Positions 8,490-16,600 of a stretch of 31,226 nucleotides of DNA are shown in pieces. The position numbers and the translations under genes are program-made. This stretch comes from CBFDCQ01 sp965603355. Its GTDB lineage: Bacteria; Hydrogenedentota; CAZGCA01; CBFDCQ01. The first letter of the stretch is position 1. Each line of letters opens with the position of its first letter. The stretch spans positions 1 to 31,226 of the forward strand of contig CBFDCQ010000036.1 in the NCBI GenBank assembly GCA_965603355.1, read 5' to 3'. The notes beneath the pieces are model-generated. The model ran no database searches, was not told the DNA's origin, and worked only from the letters and a program-made list of their open reading frames with translations.

Positions 8490-9485
8490 CTACTTGCCCA
8501 TCATCTGCACGAATTCCCGGAACATGTCCCGGTCGAACGCGGTACTCATCTCGTCTTTCATAATGTTCAACGCGGCGAAGGTCCCAACGGCACCCTTATA
8601 GGCTCGCTTTGTCGTCAGTGCGTCAAACACGTCCGCTATAGCGCTCACCCGAGCGTACGGGTGGATCTTCTCCATGGCGCGACCCTCCGGGTAGCCCGTC
8701 CGATCGCTGCGTTCATGATGCTGATTCACGACCACGTAACTCTCTTCCGGTATTTTGCCGGTCTTGCGCAACAGCTCCACCCCATACACCGGGTGCTTCT
8801 TAATTGCCTGCCATTCCTCATCGTTAAGAGGACCCTTCTTGTTGATGATATTCTTGTCAATTACGCTCTTCCCGACATCGTGAAGCAGCGCACCCGTACC
8901 GAGCGTTTTAATGTCTAATTTATCGCCGAGTCCAAGCTTTTGAGCAAGTGCTATACTGTACACGCAGACGTTGACAGAGTGCGTGTAAGTATAATAATCG
9001 TAAGAGGTTACTGCAATAAGGCTCCTGAAGGCCTTTTCATCGCGCAGGATGAAGTCCACGGTATTGACAACCAGTTTCTCTCCCCGCCGTATGTTCTTGC
9101 CCAGAGTCGGGTTCTCGAAGAGGCGCTCCATCAAGTAGCTGGCCGACGAATACACAATTTCAGCTTTCTTTATCGGCTCTATGTCGTTGTCCGCAACAAT
9201 TTTGCCCAGGTTGTCCTCGATGTACTTCTGGTACTTGTCGCGGTCTTTTGCGTCAATGTATACGTCTTCAACCTTGCTCTCAACCAGACGTTTTCTGACC
9301 TGTTCCGTGAATGCCAGGTCCTCGGTGCGATACAGAACCGGTTCCCGTTCCCCCTCCGTACTGAGGTAGATATTGAAACCGGTAACAGTGTCAAGACGCA
9401 GGCCTTCTAGAGGTACCGGAATGAACTCTGCGGCAGTCTCTTCCGCCGCAGCCGCAGGTTGAGCGCTGGGACTGGTTTTCTGCAA
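8490..9485 (-). CDS. HD-GYP c-di-GMP phosphodiesterase
   Basis: The protein has 331 residues. A DUF3391-like N-terminal region (about residues 20-150) precedes an HD-GYP domain. The metal motif HDVGK lies near residue 201, and HHERSDRTGYP holds the HH-E and GYP signatures. In that second motif the usual D-G-x-GYP is D-R-x-GYP, a glycine-to-arginine change. HD-GYP enzymes hydrolyse c-di-GMP to pGpG or GMP and carry two or three metals. The start is TTG at 9485 with AAGGGG upstream, which is weak, so the N-terminus is the least certain part. A near-consensus promoter lies about 100 nt upstream. With the following PilZ gene it forms a turnover/receptor pair. Confidence 0.92.
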   Translation of the reverse strand: MQKTSPSAQPAAAAEETAAEFIPVPLEGLRLDTVTGFNIYLSTEGEREPVLYRTEDLAFTEQVRKRLVESKVEDVYIDAKDRDKYQKYIEDNLGKIVADNDIEPIKKAEIVYSSASYLMERLFENPTLGKNIRRGEKLVVNTVDFILRDEKAFRSLIAVTSYDYYTYTHSVNVCVYSIALAQKLGLGDKLDIKTLGTGALLHDVGKSVIDKNIINKKGPLNDEEWQAIKKHPVYGVELLRKTGKIPEESYVVVNQHHERSDRTGYPEGRAMEKIHPYARVSAIADVFDALTTKRAYKGAVGTFAALNIMKDEMSTAFDRDMFREFVQMMGK

Positions 9486-9581
9486 CTTGAAGGCCCCTTT
9501 TCCACACCACCATCGCGTCGGAATCCGTACACTCGTGCACCCGCCCGTCCGGGCGCGAGTAGCCGGACTACCGCCTCTGTA

Positions 9582-9610
9582 ATTATATCATTTGCATGTG
9601 CCTAAGTCAA
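9582..9610 (-). promoter_or_regulatory. Strong sigma-70-type promoter for HD-GYP/PilZ
   Basis: On the minus strand TTGACT (9610-9605) and TATAAT (9587-9582) have a 17-bp spacer. This is among the best promoter matches in the window. It predicts a leader of about 90 nt. Confidence 0.8.
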
Positions 9611-9729
9611 GGAAACGAGGCTAATTCCAGCGATTCCAGGAGATTTCTTAAGGCATGAAAAGAAGTGATTTCCATGCGGAGAGGATGCGGCCGAGCCGTC
9701 AAACAGCCCTACATTTGTATGCGTATGCG

Positions 9730-10146
9730 CTAGTAGCCGGCTCTTCCGTAGCCACCAACTACGTGTTTTGTCACCCAGCGGCCCTCAATCCATCTGCCGC
9801 CCGCATAGTGCCCGGGCACCCATACGCGCCGGTCGTAAGACCTACCCACCCATGCTCTCCTTCCGCGATAGTACCGCGGGCCTCGCGGGAACGCGCATCT
9901 GACATGGTATTCCCGTACAGACCTCGCCTCGAAGTGGTCCGTGTAGTCCTGCGCAAGCGCGCCGACCAGCGCACCCACGCCCGCGCCTATGGCCGCGCCC
10001 TCGCCGGTTTCGCCGCTCTGGTGCCCTATGATCGCCCCGGTCATCGCGCCCAGCACGCCCCCTGTCACCGCGGAATGCTGCACTCTGGTACAACCGAGGG
10101 CCATCACCAGGAAACCAGCAAGCATCAACAGTTGAAGTCTCCTCAT
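9730..10146 (-). CDS. Glycine-zipper outer-membrane lipoprotein
   Basis: The protein has 138 residues. The signal sequence ends in a lipobox-like LVMALGC, with the acylated Cys at 19. A glycine zipper follows (about residues 28-65, repeated GxxxG such as GGVLGAMTGAIIG and GAGVGALVGALA). The C-terminal third is rich in Tyr, Arg, Gly and Trp, with VWVPGHY and WIEGRWV stretches. Glycine-zipper lipoproteins of this build associate with the outer membrane; some are linked to envelope stability or SlyB-like roles. It begins 74 nt after the DUF4097 gene and likely belongs to the same ECF-controlled operon. The ATG at 10146 has AAGGTGAG upstream. Confidence 0.85.
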   Translation of the reverse strand: MRRLQLLMLAGFLVMALGCTRVQHSAVTGGVLGAMTGAIIGHQSGETGEGAAIGAGVGALVGALAQDYTDHFEARSVREYHVRCAFPRGPRYYRGRRAWVGRSYDRRVWVPGHYAGGRWIEGRWVTKHVVGGYGRAGY

Positions 10147-10220
10147 TGCTCGCTCACCTTACCTCTCTCATCTTGCACAACCCTTAGATCCCCGCGCGCC
10201 CTGTCGGGTCGTACGGGTGA

Positions 10221-11987
10221 CTAGTTTATCACTATTCTCCCGCGGGTAACCTTCAGTTCGACACGTCCGTCGACAGCTGCGCCGGGTTCTCCCGTCGATC
10301 CGGTCAGTGAGGATTTCCGGCGACTGACGTATCCTTCCAAAGGTATCGCTGACTCTATCGAACCGTCCTCCGCCGCAGCGCTGATGTCAATTTGAGACCC
10401 CTCCGGAATCAGAAGTGAGATGTTTCCATCACTGCAGCGTAATGAGCAGTCCTGTTGCAGCGGCTTCAGGTTCATCACTTTAATGTTTCCGTGATCGTTG
10501 GATATGTTCAGCTTACCGTAGACAGAGTCTATAACTGCGTCACCGTCGCTGTTCGTGATCTCGAGAGCCGTGTTTGACGGCACCTTGATGTCGAGCCCCG
10601 CACGAACGCCTTCCTCAGCCGGGGCCGGGGAAATCCAGGCAACCTGGGCTCCGTCAGCCGCGCTCTCCACTCTCACCTCCGGTATTGTGGGGATCTGCTC
10701 ACCCGGGGCCTCTGTCCGAGCGCTCGGTTCGCCGGCCCTCGTTGCGGCAACGCCCAGGACGTTGCGGTCCCATCCGGCGATTCTGATATCGCCGCGTCCG
10801 CTCTCGATCCTCACCACGCTGCCGCGTGCGAGCTCGACCTCCTTGTACTTAATGGCAGTACGAGGCACCTCATCCGGTCCCACGCCAAGCACGCCCGGCA
10901 GCCTCCCAGTTGGCGCATCCGCGCTCCTTCCCGCCAGCTTCACGGCGATGTCGCCCATCGAGCTGGTAAGGTCTATCCGTTGCGGCGAATTCGATACCCT
11001 TCGCCCTGTCGAGCTGTTTCCGACGGTCTGAACCGTAAGCGGTATATCGGACCGTATCTTGCCAAAAGTCGTCTGAACGTCCATCCTTGGATCCGCATCT
11101 GCAGGCAGGATCAGTTCAATATCATCCGAATCACACGCTATCTGAACGTCGCACTCAGATGAAGCGGAGCTTACCGTTACGGGCCCGTACCTGCTGTGCA
11201 CCGTAGTCCACCCGGTCATCTCCCGGAGGTCGACCCGCCCGAATTGGGCATCGATACGCGTCGTGGAAGCGAGGTTTATCCCCAGGACGCTGCCGTTTTC
11301 GGAAACCACTTTCAGGGTTCCTCTCAACTCCTCGACGCGGGTCCGTCCATGACTGCAAACCGACTCAATCTTGCCGTTAATGCCTCGCACGTCAACGTCG
11401 CCGAACCTGTTCTCGAGATACAGATCGCTCCTCGCGGGAACACTCACGTCGTAGTTGGTCTGTACGAGGACTTGGCCGGACCGGCGCGTATCCGGATACC
11501 GCGTTCTGATGACCACCAGTCCCGAGCTTGCCTGCGCATCGACAATCGTATTGTGCGCCAACTGTCTTGCCAACGCCGCCTCGGGCGCCCGGGCGACTAT
11601 ATCCGCCCGTACCCTGACCTGGTTGCTGCTCCACGGCCGCACACGCACGCTGCCAAACTCGTTGACAATGGAGATGTCCGGTCGCCCGGTCACGCGGAAA
11701 TTGCGCTCAAACCGTTTCCTGAACTCCGCCCCGTATTGCCGGCCGGTCCGTTGATCGAACCGCGGTGCGCTGTCACGAACGGCCCTTGCACTTTCGCGGA
11801 CTGAACTCCCGATCCGTCTCACCGACCGGTCAACTTGCCCTCGAACAGGTCTTCTGGGAACTCTTGTTTCACGCGGTCGCTGAGCGTAAACCATCGCGGC
11901 GGAGAAGAACACGCAGATCGCCAGAAACCCAGCCGTCATCCTCCGTCTGCCCGTCTTTCGTCGATGGTATCCCGTGATAACGCTCAT
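10221..11987 (-). CDS. Secreted DUF4097-like beta-repeat protein
   Basis: The protein has 588 residues, with a signal peptide ending near AMVYAQ (about residue 36). A basic Arg-rich linker follows, then two blocks of beta-strand repeats with alternating FG/YG and GD turns. The first is about residues 80-300 (FGSVRVRPW, RFGDVDVRG, FGRVDLREM) and the second about 370-580 (GDIRIAGWDR, YGKLNISNDHGNIKVMNL). This pattern is typical of DUF4097/putative auto-transporter-adhesin-type beta-helices of the cell envelope. The ATG at 11987 gives a normal signal peptide. An alternative GTG at 12026 overlaps the anti-sigma stop by 4 nt and could allow coupled translation. Its place behind the sigma/anti-sigma pair suggests it is a regulon member or an envelope sensor. 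The exact function is not known. Confidence 0.82.
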   Translation of the reverse strand: MSVITGYHRRKTGRRRMTAGFLAICVFFSAAMVYAQRPRETRVPRRPVRGQVDRSVRRIGSSVRESARAVRDSAPRFDQRTGRQYGAEFRKRFERNFRVTGRPDISIVNEFGSVRVRPWSSNQVRVRADIVARAPEAALARQLAHNTIVDAQASSGLVVIRTRYPDTRRSGQVLVQTNYDVSVPARSDLYLENRFGDVDVRGINGKIESVCSHGRTRVEELRGTLKVVSENGSVLGINLASTTRIDAQFGRVDLREMTGWTTVHSRYGPVTVSSASSECDVQIACDSDDIELILPADADPRMDVQTTFGKIRSDIPLTVQTVGNSSTGRRVSNSPQRIDLTSSMGDIAVKLAGRSADAPTGRLPGVLGVGPDEVPRTAIKYKEVELARGSVVRIESGRGDIRIAGWDRNVLGVAATRAGEPSARTEAPGEQIPTIPEVRVESAADGAQVAWISPAPAEEGVRAGLDIKVPSNTALEITNSDGDAVIDSVYGKLNISNDHGNIKVMNLKPLQQDCSLRCSDGNISLLIPEGSQIDISAAAEDGSIESAIPLEGYVSRRKSSLTGSTGEPGAAVDGRVELKVTRGRIVIN

Positions 11988-12022
11988 TACAGCAGCTTCC
12001 GCCGAACCTTGACCACAGCTAC

Positions 12023-12673
12023 TCACAACGACCTCACCTCGTAGAACGATTTCAGAGCGTCAACTTCCTCTCTCATCTGCGACAGCAAAAGCGATCTTAC
12101 GCGCACGTTCTCCGGGTTTCTCTCCACCGCGTCCCAGCATTGCTCTATCGAGTTCGCGAGCATTACTATCTTGTCCAGATGAGCACGCTCCACCTGCGAA
12201 GCCGGTTCGTAATCGGGTCCCGGCAACACGCCGACAAGAAACTCTATATCGCGCGCATACTGGTCGACCTCCGCCTCGAACTCCTTGATATCGCCCGCAA
12301 GCTCAACGCGCTGCGCGCGCTCCGGAAGGAAAACCGCCACCAGGATTCCCACCACCGCAATGGCAACCACGTACGCGAACACGGGACGCAAACGCAGCCC
12401 GAACGGCACGGGCCCCGCGAGCCGTTCCGCTTCCTCCTTGAGCAATCCCACCGTCCTGAGCTTGAAACCGACGCTGGGCTCAACCTCGCCTACCATGTCG
12501 GCGGTAGCGAGGCTGTCGCGTATGGCTTCCATCTCTTCGCGACATCCGGGGCACCGTTCCAGATGCACCTTCACAGCCGCTCTCTGCCGTTCAGACAGAG
12601 GAACGGCTCCGGGAAGCCCCAGTTCGGCCTCAATGTAGTCAACCAGTCTTCTGCGCACGAGAGGGCACTTCAT
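12023..12673 (-). CDS. Membrane anti-sigma factor, zinc-finger type
   Basis: The protein has 216 residues. The N-terminal anti-sigma domain contains the zinc-binding H-x3-C-x2-C (HLERCPGC, about residues 37-44), which holds the sigma factor in the cytoplasm. One transmembrane helix (FAYVVAIAVVGILVAVFL, about 98-115) is followed by an extracytoplasmic helical part that may sense the signal. The gene begins 8 nt after the sigma gene, as usual for such pairs. Family knowledge predicts that it binds and inhibits the adjacent ECF sigma factor and releases it under envelope stress. The C-terminal sensor region is not recognised. Confidence 0.9.
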   Translation of the reverse strand: MKCPLVRRRLVDYIEAELGLPGAVPLSERQRAAVKVHLERCPGCREEMEAIRDSLATADMVGEVEPSVGFKLRTVGLLKEEAERLAGPVPFGLRLRPVFAYVVAIAVVGILVAVFLPERAQRVELAGDIKEFEAEVDQYARDIEFLVGVLPGPDYEPASQVERAHLDKIVMLANSIEQCWDAVERNPENVRVRSLLLSQMREEVDALKSFYEVRSL

Positions 12674-12681
12674 ATCGTCAC

Positions 12682-13269
12682 CTACTCCAGTTCGTCCTTG
12701 ATCGTTTTCAACTTTGGTCTCAGTGCACGTTCAGCTCGCGCCATCCGCGATTTTACTGTGCCGACGGGGCACGTCATCACCCCGGCGATCTCCCTGTAGC
12801 TCAGTCCCTGGTACTTGCGCAACTCAAACACCGTACGCTGCGCGTGAGGCAACCCGGCCACCGCGTCGCGGATGGATTCCGCGAGGATCTTCAAGTCCAC
12901 CTCATTATCAACGCGCGCCTCCTTATCCTCAAACTGGGTTGTGCGAACATCTTCTCCGTCACTGCTGGTCTTTTCCACTATCGGCACCGTTCGCGGCCGC
13001 CTCACCCTTTTTCGTATCTCGCTCGCCAACAGGTTCGAGGCGATCCTGAACATGAACGTCGTAAACTTGGCTGTAACCTTATACTTTTTCGCCGCTCGGA
13101 AAAGCCCAATGAACACCTCCTGCGCCAGATCTTCCGCCTGCGCCCTCTCCTTCAGAGCACGGTAAAAGAAGTTGATGAGCGGCCTCTGGTACCTCTCAAC
13201 CAGAAGCTCAAACGCCCAGTCGGCGCCTTTACCGTACTCTAACATCAACTCCTCGTCGGAAATGTTCAC
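12682..13269 (-). CDS. ECF-family RNA polymerase sigma factor
   Basis: The protein has 195 residues. Region 2 is at about 20-95 (NFFYRALKERAQAEDLAQEVFIGLF and FTTFMFRIASNLL split across it) and region 4 at about 130-190 (LPHAQRTVFELRKYQGLSYREIAGVM then GTVKSRMARA). The linker of roughly 40 acidic residues is typical for the RpoE-like group. It directs polymerase to its own and envelope promoters. The gene heads a four-gene minus-strand unit with the anti-sigma, DUF4097 and glycine-zipper genes. Two candidate promoters lie upstream: a sigma-70 type at 13397-13426 and an ECF-like GGAACTT at 13356-13362, which would allow autoregulation. Confidence 0.93.
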   Translation of the reverse strand: MNISDEELMLEYGKGADWAFELLVERYQRPLINFFYRALKERAQAEDLAQEVFIGLFRAAKKYKVTAKFTTFMFRIASNLLASEIRKRVRRPRTVPIVEKTSSDGEDVRTTQFEDKEARVDNEVDLKILAESIRDAVAGLPHAQRTVFELRKYQGLSYREIAGVMTCPVGTVKSRMARAERALRPKLKTIKDELE

Positions 13270-13333
13270 GAGGAAAACCCTTTACAGGGTAGCGTGTGGC
13301 ACACGGCAACCGCCGTATCCGCACGTCTACTTG

Positions 13334-13362
13334 AATAATCGTATCAACTCCGGGAAAGTTCC
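13334..13362 (-). promoter_or_regulatory. Candidate ECF-type autoregulatory promoter
   Basis: Minus-strand GGAACTT (13362-13356) matches the -35 element favoured by RpoE-like ECF factors. GATTATT lies 15 nt downstream in -10 position. The -35 match is good and the -10 match is ordinary. It sits between the sigma-70 promoter and the gene start. Confidence 0.4.
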
Positions 13363-13396
13363 CGATTACTGTTGCCGAAACGGCACGAATCTTCTC

Positions 13397-13426
13397 ATAA
13401 TAAACGCATAAGTGTTTGCTGATCAA
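13397..13426 (-). promoter_or_regulatory. Sigma-70-type promoter upstream of ECF operon
   Basis: Minus-strand TTGATC (13426-13421) and TATTAT (13402-13397) are 18 bp apart. It could supply a basal level of the sigma/anti-sigma pair. Confidence 0.5.
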
Positions 13427-13628
13427 GCGGATAACATTAATGCCCCCGGCACCGTCCAAAAAGTCGCCTCGCGGCGCCCACGGCTCGAGCCGATCCGTAC
13501 CGCCCTATCTTCCCATAAGCGGCCATCGGAGTCAACAGGCAGGTAGCGCGGACGGATCGGGCAGATGTGTGGTTTTCCGCTGCATGAAGAGGCGGAGATA
13601 CGGCACGGCCGTAGTCGTACGCTGATCT

Positions 13629-16600
13629 TTATCCTTCGTTCCGTCTTAGCCTCGGCAGAGCTATTGCAGCGCCTATCAGGAGCCCCACTGCCGCAAGAAT
13701 CGCCAGCGGGAACGTCAGGATCAACCTCGCAAGAGCCACTATCGGCGCCAGACAAAAGCGTACAGCCGCCCTGACCGGTTCATGTGCCGATATGAATCGC
13801 GCTATCGGCGGGCTCAGTCGGTAGTATGCTCTCACAAATGCGGCGCCCAGCCGATTCGTCAGCAGATACTTGTCCCTGAACTCGCGCAGTATGCAAATCT
13901 CTTCGGTTGCCGGGGTACCGTACGCGGCAGTGGCGACAAAACACGGTCCGCCGGCACCGCCCCTGCCACCGGAGGCCGTTGTGGGCGCCGGTGGCGGCGG
14001 TATGAGCACGGAGTGAGAGGTGGGATCGAGCGGATCAGTACCCTGCGCGATCTCAGTACCGTCAGTGTGCCCGTCACCGTCCGTATCCGGGTTGGTGCAA
14101 TCAGTTCCGGCAGCGAACTCAGCGCCGTTGGTCAACCCGTCGCCGTCGGCATCTTCAGCGGAATCATCCGCCAGCGGGTTGAGGGAGTTATCAGCCTCCC
14201 AACCGTCCGTCATACCGTCGTCATCGCTGTCCGGGTGGGTGCAGTCAGTTCCCGCGGCGAACTCAGCGCCGTTGCTCAACCCGTCGCCGTCAGCATCTCC
14301 AGCGGAATCGTCCACCAGTGGGTCGAGCGCGTTGTCCAGTTCCCACCCGTCCGGCATCGTGTCGGCATCCGTGTCCCACTGGCAGGGATTGGTGAAGTAG
14401 GTGATCACCTCGTCGCCATCTGTGAGACCGTCGTCATCCGTGTCAGGATTGTGCGGATCGGTGCCGGCGTCCCTGTGGTCAACGTAGATGCCAGTACCAG
14501 TTTCCACCCAGTCGGGCAGACCGTCAGCGTCTGTATCCTGGACGAAGTCGGGCGTGTATTCGTCCGCACCGATATCATAATCCGAACCGTCGCCTCGCGG
14601 TTCGCTGCTAGCGTCATATCCTCTGAGCTCGCCCTCGAAGTCAGCGACCAAACCACCTATATAGTGGCCTGCATCGATGCAGGGTGACTCGGGGCGTAAC
14701 CGCAGGTCGCCGGCAGCCGCGTCAACAAGAAGCGGATCCGCGTCGATGTTCCCCTCGCCCTCGTATCCACCCTGAACGTCGCAGTACTCCGCCACGGGGG
14801 CGCTTGCGGCGTCCTCTTTCTGAATCTCGTCAGGTGCGTCGGCCCACAGGATGCAGTTCACCAGGCTGGGCGAAGAACCTACCCTGCTGTATATCCCGCC
14901 GCCGGAAATCGCCGCCGTGTTGCCGGTAAACGTACAGTTCACCACAAGTGGGAACGAGTACCAGTAGTTACCGATCCCGCCACCATTTTCTTGAGCCCAA
15001 TTACCCGTAAAGGTGCAGTTCACCACCGTGGGAGAACCGTTGTCAACATTGCTCATCCCGCCGCCCTCGCCCTGACCGCGGTCCGCGTAAGCCACGTTGT
15101 TTGCGAACGTGCAGTTGATCACAGTGGCGGAAGATCTGTTGTTATACATCCCACCGCCCTTCTTATCGGCTGAATTACCCTCGAAGATGCAGTTCGACAC
15201 CGTCGGTGAAGAAGTCTTGTTGGCCATCCCGCCACCGTATGACTCAGACCGATTCTCAATAAAGATGCAGTCCGTCACCGTTGGGGAAGCTTTGTAGTTG
15301 CCCATCCCACCGCCGCGATAGCCACAGGAGTTGCCCGTGAACGTGCAGTCCCTCACCGTCGCTGAAGAGCCGCGTCTGTTCGACATGCCGCCGCCGTAGT
15401 CACTGTGGGCTGAATTGTTCGAGAACACGCAGTCCGTCACTGTTGGGCAGGAGTTGAGATCGTTGTTCATCCCGCCGCCCCAATCCAGGACGCTGTTTTC
15501 CGTGAAAAGACAGCCTGTGACCGTAGGTGAGCAATTGTCGATATTGCACATTCCCCCGCCTCTCCAAGCCGAGTTAGCCGTAAACGTACAGTCCGTGACG
15601 GTCGGTGAGGAATAATGTTCATTGTGCATCCCGGGGCCCTTGTAATGAGCCCCATTGTCGGCAAACTCGCAGCTCGTCACCGTAGGTGAGGCTCTCCAAT
15701 TGCACATCCCGCCACCGTGACGGTGCGCATAGTTCTCCGTAAAGACGCAGTTCGCCACGATGGGCGAAACGGTGCCGTTGAACATCCCGGCGCCCTTCTG
15801 TCTCGGATCGCTCGAATCCAGACGGTCGTCATAGCGAGTGTACGCATACCCTCCGGCAATAGTGAACCCGTCCAGAGTGGCGTCGTCAGCCCCAACGACG
15901 ACATGGTAGGCCGGTTCCCCGTCGCGAGCAACGGAGCCGTCGATGACGGTAACACGACCTTCCCAGTCGCGCTGCTCGCGCTCCGTTTCCGTTCCCGTGA
16001 AGCCGCCGTAAAGAAGCACGCCTTCTCTCAGGACAACAGAACCCGTGTTCCCCTCGAATACCTCCGGATGAATAGTGGACGTGCGCGGCTCGTCGTAGAT
16101 GCCCTCCGCTGCCCAGACTTCACCGCCACCTCCAACGTAGGCCGCGTCGATGGCGTCTTGGATTGTCGTGAACGCGGTGACCCAGGAAAGCCCGTCCTCG
16201 GAGCCTGAGCCGTTGTATCTGTCAACAAACCGCACGATAGGCACACCGTCCGGAATGCCGTCGTCGTTGCTGTCGGTATCGAGATGATTTGGGATACCAT
16301 CGCTGTCCGGATCACCGTCCCCCTCTATGCTGTCAGGTACATTGTCGCCATCATTGTCGATATCGATGAAACTGGGGACACCGTCATCGTCAGGGTCGCC
16401 GTCTCCTTCGGTGCCGTCATGTAAGCCGTTGCCATCGCTGTCGATATCGATGAAACTGGGAATGCCGTCACCGTCAGGATCGCTATCACGTTCAATGCTG
16501 TCCTCCAGGCCGTCATTATCGCTGTCGGTATCGAGGTAATTCGGGACGCCGTCACCGTCCGAGTCCGCGTCGCCTTCGACCGCGTCCGGGATGGAGTCAC

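Larger units (their letters stand above)
13270..13628. other. 359-bp gap between ECF and beta-helix genes
   Basis: Apart from the two promoter candidates listed, I see no gene and no clear terminator. The half nearest the beta-helix gene (about 13430-13628) shows no recognisable element. Confidence 0.5.

Noticed and set aside
7845..8918. 357-residue plus-strand frame over PilZ/HD-GYP
   Set aside because: Antisense to two well-recognised genes, with no domain signature.
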